From assembly GCA_903813345.2 (NCBI GenBank), contig CAIIXF020000406.1, positions 1 to 15,000 on the forward strand: a DNA stretch of 15,000 nt, given 5' to 3'. Below, piece by piece: positions 1-7,165 of the stretch; position 1 is the stretch's first letter; each line of letters begins with the position of its first letter. Origin of the DNA: Owenia fusiformis. Its lineage: Eukaryota; Annelida; Polychaeta; Sabellida; Oweniidae. The translations under genes and the position numbers were made by a program. Below the pieces are notes generated by a model. It saw only the letters and a list, made by a program, of their open reading frames with translations. It was not told the origin of the DNA and ran no database searches.

Positions 1-141
1 CCCCACTCCTTTACGTCTATCACACATAGCCGCCACTGTCCCCTCAGAGATATCGGGTATGGTCTTAGCTAAGGCAAAAGCAGATATCCTGTCCACCATT
101 ATGAAATCATTTCCAGCCCCTTGGTATTTCACGAAATGCAT
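1..141 (-). CDS. dapF: Diaminopimelate epimerase (DapF) family protein, N-terminal part, runs off the window
   Basis: Seen: read on the minus strand from ATG at 141-139, 47 codons stay open to the window edge. The product begins MHFVKYQGAGNDFIMVD and ends AAMCDRRKGVG. Known: DapF interconverts LL- and meso-diaminopimelate in bacterial and plant lysine and peptidoglycan synthesis. Its N-terminus carries a GxGNDF motif, whose Asn contacts substrate, and a CDRRxGxGADG motif about 30-60 residues later. Both are here, at residues 8-13 and 40-47, and the start lies the usual few residues before the first motif. The two catalytic cysteines would lie outside the window, so activity cannot be judged. 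The segment is about 47% GC against roughly one third in the flank. No Shine-Dalgarno-like sequence precedes the ATG. A possible 3' splice site (CTCTGCACAG) ends at 161, so a 5' UTR intron is possible. Inference: a transferred bacterial-type gene in an animal genome. The family call is firm; function and intron structure are unknown. Confidence 0.85.
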   Translation of the reverse strand, partial: MHFVKYQGAGNDFIMVDRISAFALAKTIPDISEGTVAAMCDRRKGVG

Positions 142-436
142 TTTATATAAACTTTGTGAACTGTGCAGAGCATGTCTTCAAAGTTCATGTACAAGTGTAA
201 TTTACATTTACTTCAAAGGTTATCTTCACCCGTTTTGAAATACATTTACTAAAGAGTTTATGCCAAGCTAGCGTATAAGGCAATCGATATAAACATAAGT
301 TGGTCACCGTCACAGCGATGAAAACTATATTGAATCAGATTTGGTAAAATTATAGATTGGGCTTTTCAATCCAAGATGTAACTTTGCATGTTTCATTCTT
401 GTCTAACGGATGGATATTCTATTGCATTTATTCGTT
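142..436. other. Upstream flank of the dapF-like gene, no gene seen
   Basis: AT-rich sequence between the dapF-like start codon and the MITE at 437. On the minus strand, TATATAAA lies directly against the ATG (about 142-149), too close to act as a TATA box for this start. A plausible splice acceptor, CTCTGCACAG, ends at 161. I see no upstream coding exon or clear promoter. Confidence 0.4.
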
Positions 437-684
437 AAGGTCAGGGTGCATGATGGGAAATTTTCTGCATTCCCCAAATTCAATTTTTTTAAAGTGAATT
501 TTCTCGATTTTTATATATTTTACAAAACAAATCTTCTCACAAGTCTTTTCTAGGCACATAAGTTCACTCTTTGTGCAAACCTGGAAGATGTAGACAATGT
601 GAGGAAGGAGTAATTCTTGTTTGAAAAATAACATGTGACTCAATTGAGGAATGCAGAAAATTTCCCAACATGCACCCTGGCCTT
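437..684. mobile_element. MITE-like element with 37-bp terminal inverted repeats
   Basis: The left arm 437-473 (AAGGTCAGGGTGCATGATGG...) and the right arm 648-684 are reverse complements over 37 bp, with two mismatches. The 174-bp interior is AT-rich and has no credible gene; a 71-codon minus-strand frame across it is chance. The size and long near-perfect arms fit a non-autonomous DNA transposon. I find no convincing target-site duplication, so the superfamily is not assigned. Confidence 0.8.
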
Positions 685-1152
685 CATGGTGGTGTCTAAG
701 ACGGAAACTTGGAGAAGTAATTAGCCTTTTTTATAACAAATGATATTAAATTAACTACTGCGATATACTCGATCTTTCAAGGTATTATGATTGATTGTAA
801 GTGAGCAACATGCAGAATGTATACATAATAGTTGCAAACACGTTCAAACTCTAACCTATAACCAGGTAAACAATGTACTTTCAATAACTTAACAACAAAT
901 AGATGGTTCTCAGTTAGTCTTTGGTTGTTATAAAACTGATATTGTGTGTAACAAAATATACTCGCTTAATCATCCAAAGTACAAATAACTAGACTTGTAA
1001 ATTGAACAAGTTCAATTTAAGACTCCAGATTTAAAACTTTTTTTAAGCTGAGTCATCCAAAATACTGTAAGCTGAGCCTCAGAATAAGCTGAGTCATCTA
1101 GGATACAGACATTTAGACAACTCTTAAGTAGCTTATCTTTGTCTACATTGGC
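685..1152. other. Intergenic stretch, no gene; holds a duplicated NF-E2/AP-1-like motif
   Basis: No frame looks coding. The sequence is AT-rich and unstructured, except for a short direct repeat, TAAGCTGAGTCATC, at 1044-1057 and 1085-1098. Confidence 0.6.
1044..1098. promoter_or_regulatory. Two NF-E2/ARE-type sites 41 bp apart
   Basis: GCTGAGTCAT occurs at 1047-1056 and 1088-1097. Its reverse complement, ATGACTCAGC, fits the NF-E2/Nrf2 consensus RTGACnnnGC and contains the AP-1 core TGAGTCA. The motif match is seen; binding is inference. No promoter is recognised nearby. Confidence 0.35.
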
Positions 1153-2495
1153 TTAACATGGAGATATCATAATATCGACTTTTCGAGACTTCAAACAGCT
1201 ATAACTATCTAACCAGAATTTAGGTCGAAATTTGGTTTGCAGATTCTAATTTCTTAGAAAATTCTACGTTTGTGTCATAACTCATACATTAAATTTTGAG
1301 AACTTTTTATGTTGACCTACTTTCCGGACGCCATTCCTCAAAATCGGTAAGAGTAATAAAAAAAGACAGTTACAATAATGAAAGGACTGTCTTTAAGCTA
1401 CATGAGGAAAAAAAGATAAAGGAATAACGACGAATAGTGACAAAGATAATTGACATAACATGGGATATCAAAATACCAATTTTTTAATTTTTCAAAACGC
1501 CATTACTTCCAAACCGGGTGTCGGATTGAAATTTGATTTGCAGATTCGGATTCCTGAGAAAATTCTACCCTTAATTCATAACTCATACGTTAAATTTGGA
1601 GAAACTTTCATGTTGACCTACTTTTCGGACACTATATCTCAAAAATGGGTCAAAATACTTTCTGACGGCAAAAGGCTAACACTATTAGCACACTCTTTGC
1701 TACCTGTATACAAAATTTTGAAGCAAATAATTAAAGTGTAGTGTCAGAATCGCAAAAATAAGTTAAAATTATAAATTTGACCTAGATTTTGACCTAGGCA
1801 TTTTGGTGACCAAATTGTGAAGCTAGCTAGCTTTTGAGGTCCCTTTCTTTTATCGGTTTTCATTATGTGAAGCTGTACTCAGTCTTTATCTCGTATTTTA
1901 CACTTCAAAAAAATCTTTTTTCCCCTTGCCATAACACAGGGCACCAAATTTAGCGATTTTTGAGCTTTCAAAACGACATAACTTCTTTGCTACATGTATA
2001 CAAAATTTTGAAGAATATAATTAATCTGTAGTGTCAGAATCGCAAAAATAAGGAAAAACTTGGAATTTGACCTAGATTTTGACCTAGGCATTTTGGTGTC
2101 CAAATTTTTATGAAAAGAAGGTCTTGTGGTCCCTTTCTTTTATGGGCTTCCATTATGTTTAGCTGTGCGTAGTCTATATCTCGTATTTTACACTTCAAAA
2201 AAATATTTTTTCCCATTGAATTAACACGGGGCACCAAATTTAGCGATTTTTGAATTTTCATCGAAATTTATGTCTTTTATCCCATTGACTTAACAACATG
2301 GGCGCCAAATTTAGCGATTTTTGAGATTTCAAAACGTCATAACTCATAACTTCCGAACGGGAAGTCGGATCGAAATTTGATTTTCAGATTTGGATTCCTT
2401 TACATATTAGCTCACACGTTGAATTTGGAGAACTTTTTCTTATGACTTACCTTTCGGACACCATATCTCAAAATTGTGGTAAGAGTAATCTTCTT
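1153..2495. repeat. Block of two interleaved direct-repeat families (R and S)
   Basis: R unit (about 200 bp) opens near TAACATGGG and ends in a GACCTACTTTCCGGACGCC-like stretch followed by CAAAAT-GGTAAGAGTAAT. Full copies are at about 1153-1355, 1457-1655 and 2291-2492. Extra R heads (GGGCACCAAATTTAGCG) lie at about 1936 and 2230. S unit (about 290 bp) starts CTTTGCTAC-TGTATAC and contains GACCTAGATTTTGACCTAGG; copies start at 1695 and 1985. Copies differ by many substitutions and small gaps, so the block is old. The 93-codon plus-strand frame at 1460-1741 spans repeat units and is not shared between copies, so I do not call it a gene. Confidence 0.75.
1695..2275. repeat. S1 and S2, tandem ~290-bp units inside the R/S block
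   Basis: S1 (1695-1984) and S2 (1985-2275) share the order CTTTGCTAC, GTAGTGTCAGAATCGC, GACCTAGATTTTGACCTAGG, GGTCCCTTTCTTTTAT, TCTCGTATTTTACACTTC and GCACCAAATTTAGCGA. The period is 290 bp. Each unit carries a truncated R head at its end, which shows how the two families became interleaved. Confidence 0.8.
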
Positions 2496-3482
2496 GGAGC
2501 TTGCTTTGATGCCAAACCCATAAATTCGTTACCCCTTCAGTGGCGAAGGGAACAATTCACGCCAAAACGCCAATGTGAAGTGTGAAAAAGTGAGAATAAA
2601 AAGGCTTATTAATTTTTCTTATGTTCTTTAGTCATATTTTCTCATTGTGAATTAATTGTAAAAGTAATCTCGAGCACACTAGCCTGAAGAAATGTTGTTT
2701 TGATACCATATGATATGCTCGATTTTTCAATTGTACTCTTTTACAACATTTTTCTGCTTCTGTTATTTTCTAACCTTGGCCGCAGATAAAAGACATTTTT
2801 TGAAAATTAAATTCATGAAATCTCATTCAGTGTAATACTTTTTTTTCTCAATTTTATGGTCCCAGTATTTGGAGGTTTTCAGCACTTTAACAGCAATTTC
2901 CCCGGTTATAGTTGAGCTAGCTAATTATACACATATTTGAGCAATTATTTCTATTCCTACTTGGTCTCTCAATTGTGTGTGCGAATTAATTAGCGTGTTA
3001 AATTGACCACTTCCGGTCATTTCGTATATTTCTAATTTAATTAGTGGTTTCGTTTCACGTTTGGGTAGTTGACATCCAGTACCCACCAACATTTTTAAGT
3101 GCGTCATTTAACCGAAACCAACAACCTTCGAAGCGCTTGTTCATACCCTTCCAATCCCGCTTCCAATACAGGTTAGTTTGTCTTTCTTTCTATCCAGTTT
3201 CAATAGATTAGTATAAATAACGATCTCAAGTATTGATTGAGTAGCTTTGGACTAGAATTAGCTTATATTTTTCGAGATATATGGAGTTCAAGTTGAGAAT
3301 TGTCTGCGCTAGGCAATTTTGGAATTAAAAATTCAGGAGGATAACTTCAACTCATTAAAGCATCTTTATTATGTCAGTCTATGCATAATTGTTGTTATAT
3401 TTCATGTCTCGGTAATTTATATTCATGTATATTTTATGTTTGGGAGTAATCCTGGCGTTATTTAGCTTGCAATCGTACGAAA
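2496..3482. other. Long intergenic stretch, no supported gene
   Basis: AT-rich sequence without repeats I can recognise. A GC-richer patch at about 3110-3171 ends TTCCAATACAG followed by GTTAGT (3172-3177), a fair 5' splice site on the plus strand that could end a noncoding first exon. A 60-codon minus-strand frame at 2925-3107 has no recognisable motif. I see no downstream exon that clearly pairs with the splice site. Confidence 0.5.
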
Positions 3483-3701
3483 TTGGAATTTGGTCGAACT
3501 CCAATGCAGTGTCTCGGTATAGACACTGCCGGCGGGCAGATGAAGCTTAGCAAATCCCAAAAATTTCAGGGACATCTTATACGTTCTTCAAACTGCCCTG
3601 GAACTATATCAATAACAGGACTGGCATCAGATCCAAGTATTTTTCAAGACCGCCGACTCTCGTTGGGCTATTTATCCCTATTGACTCAGTTGTTCATATA
3701 A
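3483..3701 (+). other. Unidentified open frame, about 72 codons, weak
   Basis: The frame starts from TTG at 3483 and stops at TAA 3699-3701. It has a more even codon composition than surrounding chance frames, and a GC-richer start. The first in-frame ATG is eight codons in. I recognise no domain, signal peptide or transmembrane segment. A possible acceptor (GTTATTTAG) ends at 3465, so it could be an exon, but there is no donor near its end. A 9-bp perfect stem with a 6-nt loop (3506-3529) lies inside the frame. It could equally be noncoding or repeat-derived. Confidence 0.15.
3506..3529. other. Small perfect stem-loop
   Basis: GCAGTGTCT (3506-3514) pairs with AGACACTGC (3521-3529) around the loop CGGTAT. 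The stem is 9 bp without mismatch. No function can be assigned. Confidence 0.6.
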
Positions 3702-3933
3702 ATTTACGTACCTTAGATGCTTTGTAATCGACGTAGATAGAAAATATTGTTTCCTAAATTGTTCTGAAAAGCGATAATTATTACTAAATGTACTTTGAAC
3801 AGGTCGACTGACAAAAAAGCCAGGCTTCTGGCACGTCTCGTTCTCGCTCTCAAACAAAACGTGAAGAACGTGACATCACTTCCGAATCATAGCATTCAAA
3901 ATAAGTAGCGTTTAATTCCCAACACCATATGTA

Positions 3934-4019
3934 ATATAACTGTGGTCTAGTGGGAGAATCCTCGCTTAGCACGCTGCAGGCTCGGGTTCGAATCCCGTAC
4001 TCGCTCTTTTGTTTTTTTT
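3934..4019 (+). repeat. tRNA-derived sequence (SINE head or tRNA pseudogene)
   Basis: An A-box-like TGGTCTAGTGG lies at 3943-3953, and a perfect B box GGTTCGAATCC at 3985-3995. The T arm has 4 of 5 pairs. An anticodon-like loop TTAGCAC at about 3966-3972 would read AGC (Ala). The anticodon stem pairs poorly, and the seven bases on each side do not form an acceptor stem, so this is not a working tRNA. A T-run (4006-4019) downstream could act as a Pol III terminator. Internal Pol III promoter boxes without a cloverleaf are typical of tRNA-derived SINE heads. I find no SINE tail or target duplication, so the 3' limit is arbitrary. Confidence 0.65.
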
Positions 4020-4933
4020 CGAGGTCGTTATCTTCATCGTCTAGTTTACGAATACCAAATGTCGATGTGATGTTTTAATTGATAAATACGAATTCCTTAC
4101 ACATTTCGTTATCTTATTGTGAAATAGCAAACTAAGAGATATCTTTACTCGCTAGGAATTAACATAATATTATTTGAAGCGATTTTAGAAAATTTTGAAA
4201 CCGCCATCTTGGTAATATTGATGACGTGATCACCATCGGTCAAGGTCAGGTCAAAAGTCATCCATCTTGCCATTTGCCCGGCGTTTTCTTACCAGTCGAC
4301 AAAAAACGATGAAATCACGTTGAAAATAAAATATACACTTTAAAATTGAGGCTGATCGAATATGACAAGACTCCATTGAATACAGCTGTGCAATTTACAG
4401 TCACCAAGATGAGCTAATTTCGGAGAGATTCGGTGAGATTCGGGAATTGAAAAAGGTAAGCCCTTCCGGTTTCCCAACTTCAAAGTGTTTGAAATCCCAG
4501 AATTTTCGCCAGAAACATTCTCTCTGACTGTGCAAAATTTGGGGAAAATAGTTCCCTTTTTTTATCGCATATGTGGTCAATTTTCACACAACTTATAAAA
4601 TATGTATTCATGAATGTTCCCCAAACATTATTTTGTCAAAATATTTCAAAATTATTGAAATATGAGAAGAAATCACCGCGGAAGGAATTCTGAGTAAAAG
4701 TTTTGTTGATAATAGTTTACCGCACGTGTTGTTTATTAGTTAATATGCGCAATTCAACCAATGAAATTGTCTAAATTTTACAATCACGCGACCTGAGCAT
4801 GGGACTAGAACCAATCACGTCAGTTGTTTATTACGAAGTTACCATGCTTACGGTGAGATACCTGCCCGCCGCAGTGATATATCACTGCACGGGAGTTCGG
4901 AATTTGGTGCCAACAAGTGGGTGACGTCATCAC
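4020..4933. other. Intergenic stretch, no gene; scattered regulatory-like motifs
   Basis: No frame looks coding. Minus-strand CCAAGATGGCGG at 4201-4212 fits YY1. At 4240-4260, TCAAGGTCAGGTCAAAAGTCA-type sequence holds overlapping AGGTCA nuclear-receptor half-sites. A perfect 18-bp palindrome lies at 4871-4888, and a perfect CRE (TGACGTCA) at 4922-4929, twelve bases before the Mutator-like element. None is linked to a gene here. Confidence 0.45.
4871..4888. other. Perfect 18-bp palindrome
   Basis: GCAGTGATATATCACTGC equals its own reverse complement. It sits about 45 bp left of the Mutator-like element and is not part of its inverted repeats. Confidence 0.8.
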
Positions 4934-4942
4934 ACCGCTGCC

Positions 4943-5042
4943 TAACCAAACCCGTCTGGCACAGTTATTTACTTCTGACGTCGTAGATCTTGGCCAGACG
5001 AGGTCCAATGCTAAAAAGGGGGGATTTACTCCGGAAAAAACA
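4943..5042 (+). repeat. Left terminal inverted repeat of the MULE-type element
   Basis: Begins TAACCAAACCCGTCTGG and ends CTCCGGAAAAAACA. It contains a degenerate internal hairpin (GTCTGGC / GCCAGAC at 4954-4960 and 4993-4999). About 90% identical to the reverse complement of 5706-5805. Confidence 0.85.
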
Positions 5043-5487
5043 TGTCGCTGAATCATCACTTATTATTCATTCCCTATTAGCCATCCAACCAAAACATCAG
5101 GCTCCATGTAAACCCAAGTATTTATTTGAAATAAAGAGTATATTACTTGCACGTAAATGTGGTGTTTTGTTTGTTATATTGATGTTGAAATGGGCACAAC
5201 ATTTCTTCAATATTTTCGTCAGCTCTCCGCACCGAATAAAGTCACGTGATGTGACGTAACATAAGTGTGACGCAATAATTTTTGAACTTTCATGGAATGA
5301 AAATACATTTCCCGGGAATCGATACATTCCAAATATTACAATTTGTTCAGCAGATTTGTTATGAAAATGTAGATTTCTTTATAAAACAGACGTATCTGTG
5401 TTGTATTTAGACTTGAAAGAAATATTGTGGACATTAAATACGATTTTTCGATTTGTTGAACTGACCGAATGTAGTACTGAACGAAAT

Positions 5488-5643
5488 ATGCAGCCGAGAC
5501 TTCTCGATATCCTAAGAGATCACGAACAGATTGCAGAAGAATTTTTCTTTTGCTGCGTTTTATCGTTTCGTTCTTATCTATTAGCCGTCATCCAGCGATG
5601 GAAACCTAATATAAATACAAAGTTTGATACAAGGAACAAACAC
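5488..5643 (+). other. Unidentified open frame ending at a consensus splice donor, inside the MULE-type element
   Basis: The frame is open from about 5398 (the first ATG is at 5488) through to 5850, 150 codons in all, the longest in the window. The part from 5488 begins MQPRLLDILRDHEQIAEEF and has an ordinary protein-like composition, with a hydrophobic stretch in the middle (FFFCCVLSF). At 5644 a consensus donor, CAC then GTAAGT, interrupts it. Beyond that, the frame only reads through noncoding sequence and the right TIR, so I end the candidate at 5643. I recognise no family. Options: a degenerate transposase piece, a host exon captured by the element (Pack-MULE style), or chance. There is no clear acceptor upstream; AG dinucleotides near 5350 and 5388 are weak candidates. 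Confidence 0.3.
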
Positions 5644-5705
5644 GTAAGTGTTTTTTATGATGTTTATTCATTTATCAGCACGTATTATACATTGAAAAAC
5701 CAGTG

Positions 5706-5805
5706 TGTTTTTTCCGGAGTAAATACCCCATTTTTTGCATTGGACCTTGTCTGGCCCAGATCTACGACATCGGGAGTAGATAACTGGGCCAGACGGGTTT
5801 GGTTA
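5706..5805 (-). repeat. Right terminal inverted repeat with a strong internal stem-loop
   Basis: Inverted copy of 4943-5042. Inside it, GTCTGGCCCAG (5749-5759) pairs perfectly with CTGGGCCAGAC (5784-5794). After a 2-nt bulge, ATCTAC (5760-5765) pairs with GTAGAT (5776-5781) around a 10-nt loop, a 17-bp stem in total. Confidence 0.85.
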
Positions 5806-5839
5806 ACCGCTGCCTACTATAAGCAGCGAGCTGTGATAC

Positions 5840-6060
5840 ACACACACTAGTTTTCTGCATGAGAAAAATGCAAATTCTACCCAGAAATTCTGCATGAAAA
5901 AGCCAAATTCTGAATGAATTATAAAATAATGCGCCAAATTCTGCACGGGAAAAAGTAAAATTTTGTGGTGCAAGTATGTGCAAAAAGGGAAATTCTCGCT
6001 AAAATGAATAATTTTCTCCACAAAATAAACAATTCTTGAAATCCACTCATTCTGCTTTAA
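5840..6060. repeat. Degenerate short tandem repeats around AAATTCTGCATGAAAAAG
   Basis: Variants of AATTCTGCATGAAAAA recur about every 25-60 bases: TTCTGCATGAGAAAAATGC, AATTCTGCATGAAAAAGCC, AATTCTGAATGAATT, AATTCTGCACGGGAAAAAG and GAAATTCTCGC. The spacing is irregular, so this is an old simple-repeat tract. The overlapping short minus-strand frames follow the repeat and are not genes. Confidence 0.5.
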
Positions 6061-6066
6061 TTAAGA

Positions 6067-6207
6067 AATATAGACCTCAGAGCAGGGGTTAGGCACAAAC
6101 GTTTTCTGTACCCCGAACGACTGAAGGGAGTGAGGGGTTCGAAAGCTTTTGTGCCGAGCCCCAAGGGGTGTAATCAACGATATTACCCCTGCTCTGAGGT
6201 CTATATT
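6067..6207. mobile_element. 141-bp foldback element with perfect 23-bp outer stem
   Basis: AATATAGACCTCAGAGCAGG... at 6067-6089 is the perfect reverse complement of 6185-6207. Inside, 6092-6106 (GGCACAAACGTTTTC) pairs with 6141-6155 at 13 of 15 positions, and CCCC (6159-6162) with GGGG (6165-6168). The layout is outer stem, long hairpin, short hairpin. There is no open frame. It is best read as a snapback or MITE-type repeat. No target duplication is evident. Confidence 0.8.
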
Positions 6208-6231
6208 ACGATTCGACCATAAAAATTGTTA

Positions 6232-6285
6232 TGACGTCACACATTACACGTATTAACTGGGTTATTGATCTTGAATATAACCCAG
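6232..6285. promoter_or_regulatory. Perfect CRE followed by a 9-bp hairpin
   Basis: TGACGTCA at 6232-6239 is a consensus CREB/ATF site. Just downstream, CTGGGTTAT (6257-6265) pairs with ATAACCCAG (6277-6285) around an 11-nt loop. No promoter or gene start is visible beside them. Confidence 0.35.
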
Positions 6286-6812
6286 CTGAAGCATTGACTT
6301 TGTTTACAGTTTATAGAAGGCGTGAATACAGTCATGTTCGAATCAGCAATAATGGACAACTACTGTAACTACTGTAGCAGATGCAATGTTAATTAATTAA
6401 CAACAAAACTTCCCAAATGCTCACTTCACGCCTGGTGATCGTGAAAATGGGACGGAGGGGGGAGCAAGCAATTTATGGTAGAAAAATGAACAAATCTGCA
6501 AAAATTATTTTTTCAAGAAAAGGTTTATGATTTCATTGCTAAACGAATAGGCGCACGGTATGGGAAAATATGTCACGTATTCTACGAATTCTTTTTAGCC
6601 GATTCTCTTCTTAGGTATAAGATCTATTAAAAAAGGCGCAAAGCAACCAACGTGCAAGTCAATGTTTTTGCTTTAAATCAAGCATCAACGGTCTACACAA
6701 CCTGCAATAAATATTTGTAAGTGACATTATCATCATGAAATTAATGATCTTAATGACTTTACAAAATACATTTCCATACGTTGTATAAAAAATAATCGAA
6801 AATAATTAAAAT

Positions 6813-6844
6813 GGGACGGAGGGGGGAGGGGACGGAGGGGGGGG
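6813..6844 (+). other. G-quadruplex motif
   Basis: GGGACGGAGGGGGG followed by AGGGGACGGAGGGGGGGG gives four runs of at least three G with loops of 5, 1 and 5 bases, satisfying the usual G3+N1-7 rule. It arises from a tandem duplication of the GGACGGAGGGG core. Confidence 0.75.
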
Positions 6845-6922
6845 AGCAATATGTCTATAAGATATGTAACATATATGTTTGGCTTTCCGTTTGGCTTATT
6901 TCTGGTTTGTGAATCAAAAAAA

Positions 6923-7020
6923 TCAAAATGGCTGCCTTGAGCAGGAATTCGCTTTTACTTAAGATCTCTTCTAAGAATGGTTACATGATACATTAGATCT
7001 CAAATATTGTATTATCTTTA
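6923..7020. repeat. Diverged copy of the repeat unit found at 8957-9230
   Basis: TCAAAATGGCTGCCTTGAGC followed by AGGAATTCGC (6923-6952) matches TTCAAAATGGCTGCTTTGC followed by AGGAATTCGC (9192-9220). Further on, GATCTCAAATATTGTAT matches GATTGCAAATATTGTAT at 9009-9025. Confidence 0.6.
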
Positions 7021-7165
7021 TGATTTGTCCCTTTGAAATTCCTAGATGGTCTTGGGTCCCAAATGCCATCATGAGAATTCATTGCCTTCTGTTAGCTTCA
7101 TTCTAGAAGGTATTTCTAGTTGAAGACAGAAAGAAGTGATGAGTATTAGAATGCCCAAATGTCTC

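Larger units (their letters stand above)
4934..5814. mobile_element. Mutator-like (MULE-type) element with 100-bp TIRs and 9-bp target duplication
   Basis: Seen: left arm 4943-5042 and right arm 5706-5805 are inverted copies over exactly 100 bp, without gaps and with about ten substitutions. The nonamer ACCGCTGCC lies directly outside both arms (4934-4942 and 5806-5814). Known: Mutator-like elements typically have TIRs of about 100 bp or more and 9-bp target duplications. Inference: a single 863-bp MULE-type insertion, too short for a full transposase, so non-autonomous. The identical target duplication suggests moderate age; the arms have diverged about 10%. Each arm also folds on itself, best in the right arm. 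Another superfamily with an 8-11 bp duplication is possible, because the direct repeat can be read as 11 bp if TA is included. Confidence 0.8.

Noticed and set aside
428-643. 71-codon minus-strand frame
   Set aside because: It lies across the MITE arm and interior, with no motif; a chance frame in a repeat.
1460-1741. 93-codon plus-strand frame
   Set aside because: It crosses the R2 and S1 repeat units. The equivalent positions in the other R copies have stops, so it is not conserved.
2034-2261. 75-codon minus-strand frame
   Set aside because: It covers the S2 repeat unit; S1 does not keep the frame open, and there is no recognisable domain.
3934-4006. Functional tRNA-Ala gene
   Set aside because: The acceptor stem does not pair and the anticodon stem is poor.
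4820-5059. 79-codon minus-strand frame sharing VFSGVN-P with the frame at 5700
   Set aside because: The similarity is explained by the MULE inverted repeats. About half of the differences between arms change the amino acid, so there is no sign of selection on protein.
4990-5327. Overlapping frames on both strands in the left MULE arm and interior
   Set aside because: Neither has a motif, and they overlap on opposite strands within the repeat.
5762-6021. Two overlapping minus-strand frames of 72-73 codons
   Set aside because: They follow the degenerate AATTCTGCATGAAAAAG repeat and share its periodic composition.
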